Positions 1 to 11,568 of a DNA stretch of 64,000 nt are shown piece by piece. The number at the start of each line of letters is the position of its first letter. Position 1 is the first letter of the stretch. The stretch is from positions 2,914,001 through 2,978,000 of the forward strand of contig CM065653.1 of the NCBI GenBank assembly GCA_033220425.1. The letters are read 5' to 3'. The position numbers and the translations under genes are program-made. The stretch is from Lepraria neglecta. Taxonomy: Eukaryota > Ascomycota > Lecanoromycetes > Lecanorales > Stereocaulaceae. Under the pieces are notes generated by a model, which saw only the letters and a program-made list of their open reading frames with translations, made no database searches and was not told the DNA's origin.

Positions 1-45
1 AAGTGGTAAGCAGTGCTCCGTATATATAGATATACGAAATCTATA

Positions 46-209
46 CCAAGCATTCTTGATCGCACTGATCGCACTAATCGCATCTGCGCTCATTGCGACT
101 ACTGCGCTTATCGCTTAATATGCCAAGCCTTTCTAATCGCACTGATCGCACTGATCGCATCTGCGCTCGTTGCGACCACTGCGCTTATCGCTTAACATGC
201 CAAGCCTTC
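46..209. repeat. 77-bp tandem repeat, about two copies
   Basis: The words CCAAGC..TCT..ATCGCACTGATC recur at 46, 123 and 200, a 77-bp period with two full units and a partial third. Inside each unit the 10-mer ATCGCACTGA/ATCGCACTAA is itself repeated. A 60-codon open frame over this stretch is a by-product of the repeat. It lies at the edge of the AT-rich block that enters the window from the left. Confidence 0.85.
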
Positions 210-299
210 AGGGTCTATCCGAGTCGGACACCGACTTGTCGACTCGAACCATAACGGGCGCTACGCTCCATAAGCGCATCCCTGATCATGTTTCCTGAT

Positions 300-1100
300 C
301 GTAACACTATACCTCCATCCCTATTGAGAATCAATCTATATACAACCGTCGGTACGTAACACGGTTCGTAACATGATTGGAAAGCTTCCTATCAATATTA
401 ATATTGGTATTCATCTAGTTATACTACTAAAAGCCGGGCTTATTATCAACGGCGTTAAAACGCCTACAATCCTCTAATAAATTAATAAGCTCTTCTAAGT
501 TATTAAAAACATCGACCCCCGTATTGAAAAGCTAGGGAAAGCTGCTCTATATACCGCCTCTTTTTCGGAGACCTAGGAAGCTATTAACGAGCAGATAATA
601 AAGGCTAGTCAACGAAATTAGAGGCGTAAAGGTAATAAGCAAGGTATATATAGTAAAGCCCGAGTTATAAGCTCCGAAGTAGTAAAGGAAAGATAGCTTA
701 CTAAGGAATAGTAGGAAAAGGAGAATACTTTAAAATACTAATAAAAGGAAGAAGCGAAGAAGTAGAAAGTATTAGATAAGATTTAATAAGCGAAGATAAA
801 GGAAGAAGCCAAAGTATATAAGCTTATCGCTTAAGTAAGAGAGAGAGGTCGAAAGAGAATAAGAAGAAGGCGTTTATAGTAACCGGATTTATTCGTCATT
901 TATTCGAGCTTCTAATACGACCCCTAGTAATACTAAAAGTACCCCGAATAACAGCAGCTATACCTCATCGAGCACACATACATTAGCGAGGCCGGAGTAG
1001 CCAGTCCTTATACGAGAGCTATCGCCTACTCTAGTGGCTACACAGGGAGGTCGAATTATCAGGAAGCCACGGCGACTCCTTGAATAGGCGCTATACCTAA
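300..1100 (+). mobile_element. Worn pogo/Fot1-type transposon tail in an AT-rich block
   Basis: The plus strand from about 500 to 1090 reads, through many stops, as a lysine/glutamate-rich tail with a GKAAL segment, a KAR-like segment and repeated KEEAKK-type stretches, closing with a GGRIIRKPRRLLE-like end. This composition and ending resemble the C-terminal tails of DDE_1 (pogo/Fot1) transposases in Pezizomycotina. Most stops are TAG/TAA, as expected where CAG/CAA has become TAG/TAA by RIP. The stretch at 300-380 is shared, in opposite orientation, with 47,880-47,960. The family assignment is an inference from composition and tail style; no catalytic motif is inside the window. Confidence 0.45.
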
Positions 1101-1517
1101 TGAAGAAGGAGGTGTAGGTCGAGGAAAGTATTGCAATCGCGTTTTCAGGCCTGATTTCGAGTTCGAATTGGGATATGATATCGCAAGCAGAGTTATGTAT
1201 TCGAGGATTCGGATGTGCTGCACCAACCACATGAGATATGGCTTGTCTGAATAGCAGGGCCTCTTCCACTACTAGTCCACTGCCTCCGGGCCTCTTGTAG
1301 AGCTCCAATTGGGCCACATGGCCATGCAATGCGCGGTTTGGGGGGCAATACGAGTAGATGAGTCAAGAAACTCGCGTAATCCCTGCGCTAGAGCGGAAGC
1401 GGCGTAGGGCATCCAAGGTGCCTTAGAACCAAACTTTTGACATCAGGGTCAATGGCTTTCACTTAATTGACAATTACACCGATATTATATTGCCAGTCAG
1501 CTCCTCTTTGTGCCTGT

Positions 1518-2659
1518 ATGCGTCTTACTACTCGGCTTCTGAGCATGACCGGCGAGGTCGCCGTAACTCTGGCAGTAGGTCTACGAGGCAAAGTAGGCTC
1601 GTACAAGGTTTTAGAGCAATTTACGAAGGATCGAGATGTTTGGAAAGTTATGTGAGCTACCATGCCATGTGTCTAGGCATTAAGTGCGCGCTGCTTCGTT
1701 GGCTGACTAGGCGGCAGTGATGAGAACGCTCGTCAGGTAGTCATCAAGAGAGCGCCGCCACACCTCTTGAGCATTGAGCGCGAAATTCTCGAGATCGTAC
1801 AAAATCACACATGCATTCGTCAGATGATTGATAACATCGAAAGTCCTTCCTCGTTGGTATTAGAGTACCTGGACGATAACCTCCTGGACGTATGCAGTCG
1901 GAAAAGACTGGAAGGTTCAAACGTGAAAGTCGTTGCTCGCACTGTACTCGAAGCGCTTGCTATGCTCCACGAGAATGGCTTTGTGCATACTGGTCAGTGA
2001 CCATGGTTTATCACACGGCCAACTGCTGTTCTAATGCTATATTTGAGATAGATGTTAAGCCCGACAACATTCTTATTAACTACGGTAATGACGCAACCCG
2101 CTTCAGCAGAGTTGCGCTGGGAGATTGTGGCGATGTGTATCGATTTAATCCAAACGCGGGTCCGCTCGAAGAAAGCCACGTGATCAGTGCTGCAATATTC
2201 AGAAGTCCCGAGGCACAATTGAATCTCAGATGGGGGCCGCCGACGGACATATGGTCTCTCGGTGCCACAGTACGTTGACTACCCATTCTGCCAGACATCT
2301 CGTACTGATCTGTGCAGCTGATCAGTCTTATACTCGGCGGAAACTGGCATATTTGTAGGCCAGCAAATGTTCCCTTTGACGACGAACATTACGGGTTTTG
2401 GGTGCTCGTTGAGCAAGTCAGGCGCTTCGGGCTGTTCAATGACAGTTTCGAGGAGATCGCGGACGCGGAACGCCTCGCAATCTGCACGAGTGCAATTGTC
2501 TACATACAGGAGAACCAAAAGTGGCTCCCGTTCTCTATGTCCGAAGACGATGAACTCGCACGGCCGGACAGGGACTTCATCGCGAAAATGATGAAATTAG
2601 ATCCAAGGGACAGACCGACGGCAAGGGAGCTTTTGCAAGATGCGTGGTTCAACCCATGA
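1518..2659 (+). CDS. Protein kinase-like protein with DCG in place of DFG
   Basis: Four exons, 1518-1651, 1718-1992, 2052-2269 and 2318-2659, join in frame to give 322 residues; all introns are GT-AG and 48-66 nt long. The N-lobe lysine sits in VVIKRAPP (K55). The catalytic loop reads HTDVKPDN (D137) rather than HRDLKPEN. The metal-binding motif is DCG (161-163), not DFG. The activation segment ends RSPEAQL and is followed by DIWSLGA. The C-lobe carries the LDPRDRPTA motif. This combination is typical of a large, poorly studied fungal kinase-like family with no assigned pathway. The N-terminus is short and lacks a clear glycine loop; an upstream exon cannot be excluded. The start is the first ATG of the open frame leading into the GKVGSYKVLEQ segment. 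Confidence 0.8.
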
Positions 2660-3879
2660 AGCTACTGAAGGACGCTCGTCGCTGGAAGACGCTGGTCGAA
2701 CACAAAGGAAGATGGATCTCATTCGGAATATTCACATTTTCGAGCTTCTATGAAACCTGTCTCTTGTTCCTGCGCCTGCCTCCTCCAACAGCCTTAATCG
2801 CCGGTCTCTGAGCATTGCCGCTGCAATTCTCGACCATACGAGCCGTGCACCATGCCGGCTGAGTCTTCGTTGCGGCCTTCGGAGGTTTCGACACATCGCG
2901 CCTCGTCAGCTGCTGCTGACTGGAGCTTCGAGCTGAGACGGGTGCAACGAATTGGTGGCATCGCCCGGAGACATCGAAAGGCGAGATCCACGTCTCGAGG
3001 CTATGTCATCCGAACGACACTATTGCGGCATCCTTGTCGGCGCAGCCAGGCAGACATGATTGTGGATCGAGGCGATACCAACGCTCCTTTGACTTCATTC
3101 GCTGGTTCTGGCCTACCTCCGCTGTTTTGGATTCAAGCTCAGCCCCTCAATATTATGTTATCTGATCACGGCCGAGGTGCGATCCTTGTCGACGTGGCCA
3201 GACAGACAAGTGGAAAGCCCGAGCGAGCGCGATAAGGGACGAGGCATTTTTGTTCTTAGTCGTACAGCAGGCCGGCAGGCGTGCTATGATTTCGACAGTC
3301 GTATCGCCCTAGAATCCTTGCCGGAAGCTGGAGATCTCAATCAGTATCGTAGGAGAGCTAAGCATTAGCAAAATGGTGTCCGGCGCAAGGAAGCAGAGGC
3401 AGGAGGGTCGGGAGTATTAATCGAGCAAAAAGATGCTCCAGCATATTCTGGAAAAGAATCATCTTTGTTCGAGCTGAGTTGCAACGCGGAGATATAAGGC
3501 GGTGAACGAGAGGACCCGGCTGTATCGCTGGCTTAAGCTGTAGACCAAAAAATGGGTTGTGGAGGGTACAAGCACCTGGTGGAGCCTGAATCCAGGCAAA
3601 CTGGGCGAATTCAGAAGTACAAAAGATCACGATCGCTATGGGACTCTCTCTAACTGAGTCGGTAGCGCTAGAGCTGCGCCGGCAAAGCGATCGTCGCAGC
3701 TGTCAAAATATTCCCGTTTGTGGATTATATCGAGCGAGGGTCAGGAGGTGGATGGCAGGAGCCGACAGCAGAGAGATTAAGGCAGGGGAAAGAAGTTATG
3801 CATGATGTAGTGAATAACACGGCAAACCACCGCTCCGTCCAGAACGGCTCAAATTGCAACCACAACCCGGTCGCCCATC
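2660..3879. other. Gene-free stretch
   Basis: Between the kinase stop and the 3' end of the P450 there are several open frames of 60-127 codons on both strands, none with recognisable domains, coherent splice structure or typical fungal codon preference. I see no repeat or RNA gene here. It presumably holds the 3' ends of the two flanking genes. Confidence 0.5.
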
Positions 3880-5714
3880 TCATTTTGAGGTATTTCCAGT
3901 TCGACGCTTAACCCTGACCCTGAGCTCTGGCTTCTGCCACAGCATATGCATAGCCGAGTCTCTATGCCAATCAAGTTCTGGGTTCAGTATTTCGAGATCA
4001 TAGGTGAAATGCAGCTTGCACAATATCGTATTAAGTTCAATCCACGCAAGGCTGTGCACATTATTAGCATCGTCCAGCAGCCGCCACTCCAGCGCCTTGA
4101 GTTATACATACTTTCTACCCAGACAGCCGCGAGGCCCGAGAGAGAATGGTTGTGCAGCCTCCAATACGTCCCGCTTGGTCTTTCCAAGCCACCGCTCTGG
4201 TCTAAATTTGAACGGAGACTCAAAATTTGCCGTGGATAAACTTGCTGCTACGGGATTCATCGACACAATTGTCTATATTTGTCAGTCGACAATAATCCAT
4301 TGCAAATTGGAAACTTCCATTCACCTCGGCAGGGAGAAAATGCCCGTCAACCGTATCTCCACCCTTAGGAACAACTCGGGGAAGACCAAGTGGTAAAGGA
4401 GCGTAGATCCTCATTCCTTCGAGCGCCACGTGAAGATATTCCAAGCTGGACGCAGAAGCGGCGTTTATCTCATTGTAAGACTTGAAGGCTGTTCGAATCT
4501 CTTCCCGCAGTCTTCGACCTACGCTTGGGGTTTTCAGAAGATAGTATGTTATACAGCTCAAGACAGTCGCCGTCGTTTCACTTCCAGCTGTGCTTAATCC
4601 GATATCAACACTAAGGCCCGAGGATGGAGAAGTAGTCGAGCTTACACAAAGTCGGATGCATGCGCAGCCAGCTGCACATTCCTAATTTTGTTCGTGTCCC
4701 GGTCTTTCAGTATACGCGTCAGAAAGTCCGGCCTATTGCCAGGATCTTTCAATTTTATGGTCGGTGAATTTAGCTTAGGAAGGTTTGGCGCTGTAGCCGG
4801 TAGCATACCTGTCAATCAAAGCCATTGTATGTGCTTCATGTGTTTTAGTGTCTTGAATCAAGTTCCTAACCGTGCCGGGCATCAACAATTGAAAGATGTT
4901 GGCGAAGTGTCTGCCAGAGCACCCCGTCTCAGTGCCTTTGTCACAAGACGAATCCAGGAATGAAATTTCCCTATTCCAATGCGTCAATAACGATCACTGT
5001 GCCGTCTCAAGACCATTCTCGTCCGCACCTGAAGTAAGGCCGCCAAAGGACGTTCCAAAAGCAAGGCTGCCGATAATATCAAATGTGGTCAAATTGAACC
5101 AAAATACAATATCTGCACCGGTCTCGCCAGATGCATTCATCCCCAGCCTCTTGATGAATTCGTCCACCACCTCCCTAACCAAGTCTTCCTGATCTTTCAG
5201 AGAGCGTTCGGAAAAGGCATGAGAGAGATACTTCCTCATTTCCTCAGGCGTGACTGGGTCGCGCTCACTAACAATAGAATGCGCTACGTCGGCAAAAGTG
5301 CCACCATCATAGAAGTGGCTCTTGACGAAGGCTTGATGGCTTTGCCTAAAGCCGTAGATGTCCTTCCATAATGCAGCTGAACTGAAAGAAAGCTCATTGG
5401 AGGCCGTACGAACCACTGGACCGTATTTCTCATGCAGGTCTAGTATTCTATATTGCTGCCTACCACTGAGAAACCAGTACGAGTGCAAGACGTTGCTCCA
5501 GCCTGCGAGATAAGATCCAAGGAAGCGATACAGAGGATGTCGGATGTGTCTCCAAAGAGCGAGAGCAGTTAGCATAGAGACGACCTGTAATGCGCGTAAG
5601 TCCTAGTTCTATCTCAACCAGTGATAAAGCACTGTACTGTACCAATATGAGCGACTTCATCTTGGTCTCCATATCCGCCCTTGCCAAACCGTCAATGGAT
5701 TGAATTTTCTCCAT
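3880..5714 (-). pseudogene. Cytochrome P450 monooxygenase, probably disrupted in the middle
   Basis: The product would be a membrane-anchored haem-thiolate monooxygenase. Exon 1 (5714-5643) and exon 2 (from 5584) encode a hydrophobic anchor (SLILVVSMLTALALW) and the N-terminal P450 fold with LHEKYGPVVR. The I-helix AGSETTAT lies near 4,570-4,595. EIRTAFKSYNEIN follows. PERWLG and the haem motif [11 protein letters not shown] (4114-4146) come next. The last exon (4051-3880) follows a textbook intron, 4111-4052, with a GCTAATAA branch site. Around 4,800-5,030 I cannot make one open path: the exon ending GGLTS runs into a TGA, and the block with LLMPGTVRN is one frame away from the downstream GNRPDF exon at an otherwise good splice site. 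Either a few lesions have hit the middle of the gene or introns there are unusual. Family membership is certain; functionality is doubtful. No other biosynthetic gene is adjacent. Confidence 0.7.
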
Positions 5715-6943
5715 TGTGATGTGAGGCACTTAAGGCACTAGTATCTGTGTTCTCCAGCTGAGTGATGCCTAAGACTCTTATCATATGCTAGCCTGTCATT
5801 GCTAAACCGACTATTAGGCGTTCGCAGTGTTCGGGACATGCAGATTGGAACTGACTAACGGAGTCATTGCATTCTTTGGTAACATCCCGCAACTCGCTTC
5901 GCAAGCAGGGTCTTATTAGAAGGCAGTACTCGCTAGCCTCGTCTGCATACTCGACTCCACTCAGCGATTATTGCTCTGCATGGCTGACACTTGTATGCTC
6001 AGGTCTACATGACCTCTCGCGAAGATATTGTACACGCGATGGAGAGCATATTGGCTATCTCAATATCTTGAGCGCAAGTCGCTCTATCTTGCACGAGACC
6101 ATTGGCAGAAATCACGGGAAGAATTCTTGGAGATCTAAGATTCGTCCTGAGGTGAAGCCAGTGAAGTGATAGTAGTGCCAGCTTGTCTTCGAGGCCTCTA
6201 AATCTTCTATAGGCTCAAGTGAACCTGGGATCGTGCTGCTGCCAACTGGCGTCGAGAACTGAAAAGAGGGTCTGGAATGCTTTATCGTTGAGTCGAACTT
6301 TTTGGAATACGAATGCCATCAACGCTTCTAGTCGCACACTTCGATAAGAAACGAAAAGACCTTAGTACTGAGAAGCAAATACCACCTCTCCTATCTATCC
6401 TCGGGTTTTCCTTGGCCACCGTATCTTCTGCGTTGGCGTAGTAGACTGAACGACGTTATTTGAGATCACAAGGTCATGGATGAAAGGACTGTTCGCAAGC
6501 TGCAGCGGTCGTCAATGTTTACTCAAGAGTGCAGCATCCTACGAACCAGCGGGAGGATCCTGTTATCTCCGTGCGAATGATGACCAGGCCCGCCGGGAAG
6601 GGAAAGATAGGGAACCAACCAATGCCCATGCTGGAGTAAAGGGACTTTGACCTTAGCCATGATGATTCATCGTGGTATCCCAGTGCCTCGAATCAACCAG
6701 CCGCAGATCTTCGTGGAAAGTTGATTTCATCCCGTGCTGCCAGTATTTGATGCAAGTGATGCCTGCGTGGTGACGCACAAGTGCTGCGCCTCGAAATTGG
6801 GCCCCCCGGCGGCTACGCTTGCCCCTCCCATCGAACCCTCCTTGATTAAGCTGTACGACTTGAAACCTTCTGCCTCCTTCCTCTTTTCTTTCCTTTTCTT
6901 CTCTACACTCCCTTCTATAAGCTTTCCATTCTGATCATACATT
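5715..6943. other. Intergenic region between divergent genes
   Basis: This 1.2 kb separates the P450 start (minus strand) from the OSBP start (plus strand) and must contain both promoters. A pyrimidine-rich stretch at about 6,870-6,930 (CTTTCCTTTTCTTC-like) directly precedes the OSBP ATG, a usual feature upstream of strongly expressed fungal genes. The open frames present have no recognisable content. Confidence 0.5.
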
Positions 6944-8321
6944 ATGCCTGGCTCTTCTAACGACGAGGGTGCGGGCGTGGCACCCCAGAACAAAGGCTCC
7001 TGGTCGACGTTCCTCAAGGTATGAACCCTCGCACCCGAAAGCTGGCAGCTTCCCTCTAATGACCGCCACAGTCAATAGCATCTTTTAATGGCGATCTCTC
7101 GTCCATGACAGCTCCCCCCTTCATCTTGGGCACCACCTCCCTTACAGAATTCTCCGCCTACTGGACTGAGCATCCATCTATTTTCGTTGCGCCTGCTTCG
7201 GAGCCAGACCCTGCAAAGCGTGCCCTACTGGTCTTGAAATGGTTCTTGACTACCTTGAAGTCATCGTACAGTACTAGGAGTGATAAATTTGGTTCGGAGA
7301 AGAAACCCTTGAATCCGTTCTTGGGAGAGATGTTCCTGGGAAAGTGGGAAGACGCTGCGGGGACGACACAGCTGGTTTCGGAGCAAGTCAGGTATAGATT
7401 TTCATATCTGGGTGGATTTTTAGAGTGCTGACTTATTTGTAAAGCCATCATCCACCAGTAACAGCCTACTGCATCTGGAACGACAAGCACGGCGTCCAAG
7501 TATATTCCCTGCCCCTACGTCACACATCACCTACTAACCTTCCTTGCTTTTTCCAGCTACAAGGCTATAACGCCCAAAAAGCCTCCTTCTCCCGAACAAT
7601 CCACATCAAACAAATCGGCCACGCCCTCTTCACCATAGCCGCCTACAACGAATCCTACCTCATCACCCTCCCATCCCTCCACATCGAAGGTCTCATCTAC
7701 GGCAAACCCTTCGTTGAGCTCAATAACTGCACCTACATCACCTCTTCCTCGGGCTACGTCGCCAAAATAGACTACAGCGGTAAAGGCTGGGTGTCGGGCA
7801 AGAAGAACAGCTTTACAGCTGTCCTGTACCCCCAAGGCAAAGAGCGAGACATCCTATATACAATAGAGGGACAATGGACCGAGAGCTTCACGATCAAAGC
7901 CGGCAGCGGCAGCGCACTAAAGAAAGCCGAGCCGATAGAAACATACAACGCCAAAACATCAAAGACGACGCCCCTAACCGTCGCGCCCATCGAACAACAA
8001 GACCCCATGGAATCAAACCGAGCATGGCAAACTGTCGCAGCAGCAATAATGAAAAGCGACATGGACACCGTGCACATTGAGAAATCCAAAATCGAAAACA
8101 CGCAGCGGGAACTACGGAGGAAAGAGCAAGCCGAGGGCAGAGAGTGGCAGAGACGGTTTTTCAAGCGCTCAAGTCCGCCTGATCAGGTGTTTGATCAACT
8201 GGCGAAGGCGATACCGGGGGAGAGAATCGAGGCGGAGAAGACGGGCGGTGTGTGGAGATTCGATGAGAGTAAGAAGGAGGAGGGGGCTGTGAAGGCGCCT
8301 GGACTGGCTGCGCCGCCGTAA
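6944..8321 (+). CDS. Oxysterol-binding protein, Kes1/Osh4-like
   Basis: Four exons, 6944-7018, 7072-7391, 7445-7499 and 7557-8321, give 404 residues. The product should be a soluble lipid-exchange protein of the short Osh type, moving sterol and PI4P between membranes. The family signature EQVSHHPP spans the junction of exons 2 and 3 (about residues 129-136). Upstream lie KPLNPFLGEMF and the lid-region sequence, and downstream EGLIYGKPFVELN and GWVSGKKNSF. The C-terminal basic/acidic stretch EKSKIENTQRELRRKE and WQRRFF are also typical. The length and lack of PH or ankyrin domains fit the Osh4-7 class. All introns are 53-57 nt with GT-AG ends. The start is the ATG that opens exon 1, preceded by a pyrimidine-rich leader. 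Confidence 0.95.
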
Positions 8322-8596
8322 CAGCCTCTGGCGCCTGCGCAACCCTAGGGTATGATTGATTGATGTGGCATGATCGGACACGGCGACTGGACTGGCTGGA
8401 TGAAATGGCATGGAATGGGATTCCATTCTTCAACAAGGCTGGCTGTGCTTTCTGAAGACAGGCAGGCAGGGATAGGGATAGGTACGGCAGGTTTTGCGAG
8501 CAAAGACCCATCGACTCGAGGGATTGGACCGGATAGATAGACATGCCCTACGTGTTGTATGAGTTTATGAATCCTCGATCCTCATCACTGATCATG

Positions 8597-8598
<2 letters not shown>

Positions 8599-8627
<29 letters not shown>
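8599..8627. repeat. (CAT)n microsatellite
   Basis: About nine and a half consecutive CAT/ATC triplets lie about 280 bp downstream of the OSBP stop. It is non-coding and probably polymorphic. Confidence 0.95.
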
Positions 8628-8689
8628 GTAGCTGTCTAGCATCAATCAACATTTCTTCTGTTCTTCCTGAATACGAGATATTCGATCTG

Positions 8690-9015
8690 GTGGCGGGTTG
8701 AGGATGTAAGACATACATAATGATGCACTTTGATACTGATACTACCCTAGCTCAACGGCTCCACATTTGGCAATGGGGCAGCATCCGGTCGGAGAAGTGA
8801 GACATATATCGATGCCCTAATACAGATACTACCATAGCCCACCGCATTGCCCTCGCACGGTGCACCCGCTACGCGTCGAATTCAAGAATCCGTCCAGCCT
8901 GAAAATAGTATGTTGTATCCGGTTGAGGTACCGGGTTTAAAGAAGTGAGACATACATAGTCATAAGTACCTTGGTTCTCTTAGCCCCGTTAGTCCAGCGG
9001 CTCTGCACGGGCCAT
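8690..9015. repeat. Diverged direct repeats, about 120 bp each
   Basis: The sequence GAGACATA(C/T)AT..GATGC..GATACTACC.TAGC recurs with drift near 8,705, 8,797 and 8,945, each time followed by a CGGCTC or CCACCGCA-like stretch. The copies are clearly related by eye but too diverged to define exact edges. No coding content. Confidence 0.5.
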
Positions 9016-9159
9016 ACTTGCATCATGCATCGGATTCTTTTGAAACCTTGGAGAGATGCAGATGCAATGCAAAGAAGTTGTGCGTGATGTATGTAGCCTG
9101 ATGGCACCCTGATTCGAGTACCGCAGGCGCGCCTGTCAATTCATTCCATCCCCATACAT

Positions 9160-10120
9160 GTTTTTTTTCCGGGCTGAGTGCAGATGCATGGACATCACAA
9201 CGGCATTGTGGGGTTGTATCATCATGATGTCGAATTCGACTGTCGGTGTGATATACGAGCTGATCGAAATCCAACGTTTTGCTCGAATCGCCTAAAGGTC
9301 TGCATGTGTGCCAGAATGACGAGTTCGATCCACGTGAGTGGTGGTGTGATATATGCGAGCATGAAATACCCAGACGGGAAAATAAATATACGAGCTGATC
9401 AGTGCAGTGTAGAGAAAATCCCGGAGCGTTACCTGAATCGCCTAGATGCTCGCGTGTGTGTGTGTGTGTGGGTGGGTGTGTTTGTATGCACGACGGCATT
9501 GCAGCAGAGGTAACGGTGTCGGTGTGCTATATGCGAGTATAGCATATCCAATGCATTGCTGTTATCGGGCCTTTTCCACGTGCCGGGGAGATAGTTATGA
9601 ATTGATCAACCAGGAAATGGTTGCCTGAAACGCTTAGATGCTTGCCTGATGCCACCGCGGGATAAACAATGTCTTTTCTCACTGCCGAGCTGAAATGTAC
9701 GATGGATGTCCGTTCGCTTGCCTATCGCCCATCAACACCCAAATGGGCATCGTAGAAATTTCATAAGACGATCAAACAAGAGAATGTGTAATGTATTGCC
9801 CATATTGCCGATACATGCGAGTCATCATCGTCGGAGGCATCGGGGAAGTTTCCACGTGCCATCGATTTTGTACGCGTGAAACATGAGAAGGCAACAAGAG
9901 GACGAAATAAAGTGAATGCACGGGCTGATATCCAAACATAGAATATCCAATCCATTGCCTATATCGGACACATGTAACGTATTATGCTAGGTAGCAGTGC
10001 AGCGCAGGAATTAGCAATGATTTCCCCCCGTGCCGGTAGGTGAGATGGATATACGAGGTGACCAGTCCAAGTATGATATGAAACATGCAATGCATTGCCC
10101 ATCAAAGCCTATCTCCAAAA
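9160..10120. repeat. Array of diverged repeats with AATGCATTGCC and CACGTG motifs
   Basis: Blocks containing ATATACGAGCTGATC, then AATCGCCTA.ATGCT, then ATATCCAATGCATTGC, and then CCACGTGCC recur in varying order. Examples are ACGAGCTGATC at about 9,256 and 9,390, AATGCATTGC-like words at about 9,549, 9,790, 9,947 and 10,088, and CCACGTG at about 9,331, 9,576 and 9,852. A (TG)n run sits at about 9,453-9,482. This looks like an old tandem duplication series with no open frames of interest. The CACGTG cores could act as bHLH sites, but that is conjecture. Confidence 0.5.
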
Positions 10121-10245
10121 GTGTGCCCCATGTGCTCCTGTATCTTACCTGTCCCATTCTGACACCGTATCGTACTCCTTGTTATTACCCGTAGCTGACA
10201 GTCACAATGCCTCCAACCGGTGTCATATGCCCCGTATTCGTAAAC

Positions 10246-11568
10246 CTAAGAACTCCCATACGTGGGTGGCCAATCGCTGTAGCGCCCATTCCTGCGCTCG
10301 CCGTTCGCCCCGTCGCCGTTCGCATGCCTGCTGGCCTCTCCATTAGTATGTTGCTGGGTCAAATGTGTGTTCACCGCCGTCAATGCCTTCTCCCCATTAA
10401 GCACACGCTCCACGTTCTCCATGGCTAGCCTTTCAAACTCTGCAACCGTCTCTAGGCTGCTGCCCCCCGTATGGCTTGTCAGCGTAACATTTTGCATCTT
10501 ACTCAACCTTGGGTTGACATTGCCATCAGGCTCGTTGGCATGCACGTCCAGTCCTGCAGCGCTGATGTGTCCACTCTCCAATGCGTCTGCCAATGCCTCC
10601 TCGTCAACGAGAGAGCCGCGTGCTATATTGATGACACGAGCGCCGCGAGGAAGCAAAGCAAGAGTTCGTGCTGTGATTATAGGATCGCCTGCTGGGGTAG
10701 CAATTAGGACGCAATCACTTTGTTCAAGCATATCGTCCAGATTGTCGTAGAACTCAGCACCAACTTGGGTTTCCTGGTCCTCTGATTTTCTCAACTTGTC
10801 GTAGTATATTATGTCCATGTCAAATGCTGCCCTGGCCTTTTTTGCAATTGCAAATCCAATATTTCCGAGGCCTATGATGCCGAGGGTATGCCCGCGTGGG
10901 TTGTCAGATTTGAGGGCGATTTGTAAGTGGGCCTTTTTCCATTGAGAAGTGCTGTTTGAGCGTGCGGCCAGGGAGGACCAGGTCATGTTGCGGAAGACGG
11001 ATATGATGTACCAAAGTGCCATATCGGCGACAGACTCCGTAGAGGCACCGGCACCGTTACAATAGAGAATTCCTGCATGATAAGACTATCAGTATGTGTA
11101 TATCACCCTCATGCAAACCTGGTCGCCCAACTCCTTGCAGGACCCCTTTCTAATCTCACCCCCCAACTCCCCTAATGCACGGGAGGGATGGAACGTACCG
11201 TATTCGGCCAGGGCATTCACGTCGACCCAATCATATCCCGCACCGGCGCTCGCCATGACCTTCATAGATTGTGGTAATAACTCGATTAATTGCCGATCCC
11301 ACGGTCTCATCTCGTTACCGGTATTCCAAAAGGGCCGCATTATCGCTGAGAAATCGCCCCATGTTTGGTCTTTCAGATGGCGTATAAACTCTGAGCGGGT
11401 CAGATTCGTAGGATTTGGGCGGATGATGTGGAATTGGCTTAGGAGACGGGAATGGATGTCGAGGTGGTACTGGATATCGTCGCCGAGGTGGAGAATTTTT
11501 GGTCGTGTGCCATTGTTTATGTGGTTGAGGTTGCCGTTCGTGTCGGGAAGTAGTCCGATGGGGGCCAT
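10246..11568 (-). CDS. D-isomer-specific 2-hydroxyacid dehydrogenase
   Basis: Two exons, 11568-11199 and 11072-10246, split by a 126-nt GT-AG intron, encode 398 residues. The family reduces 2-keto acids such as glyoxylate, hydroxypyruvate or aromatic keto acids with NAD(P)H. The Rossmann motif GIIGLGNIG is near residue 195. The catalytic triad is visible as Arg in NIARGSLVDE (about 273), Glu in ANEPDG (about 304) and His in SHTGGSS (about 324). The C-terminal extension of about 50 residues is rich in Asn, Gly and His (TNGEASRHANGDGANGE), probably disordered. Fungal members are often annotated as mandelate or glyoxylate reductases, but substrate cannot be read from sequence. Confidence 0.93.

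Noticed and set aside
13-195. Open frame of 60 codons at the window start
   Set aside because: It simply follows the 77-bp tandem repeat; the sequence has no other coding character.
2852-3235. Plus-strand open frame of 127 codons downstream of the kinase
   Set aside because: Arg/Ser-rich, no domain, no splice continuity, and no family resemblance.
9023-9499. Minus-strand open frame of 158 codons in the repeat array
   Set aside because: Composed of the diverged repeats and the (TG)n run (His/Thr runs); no conserved features.
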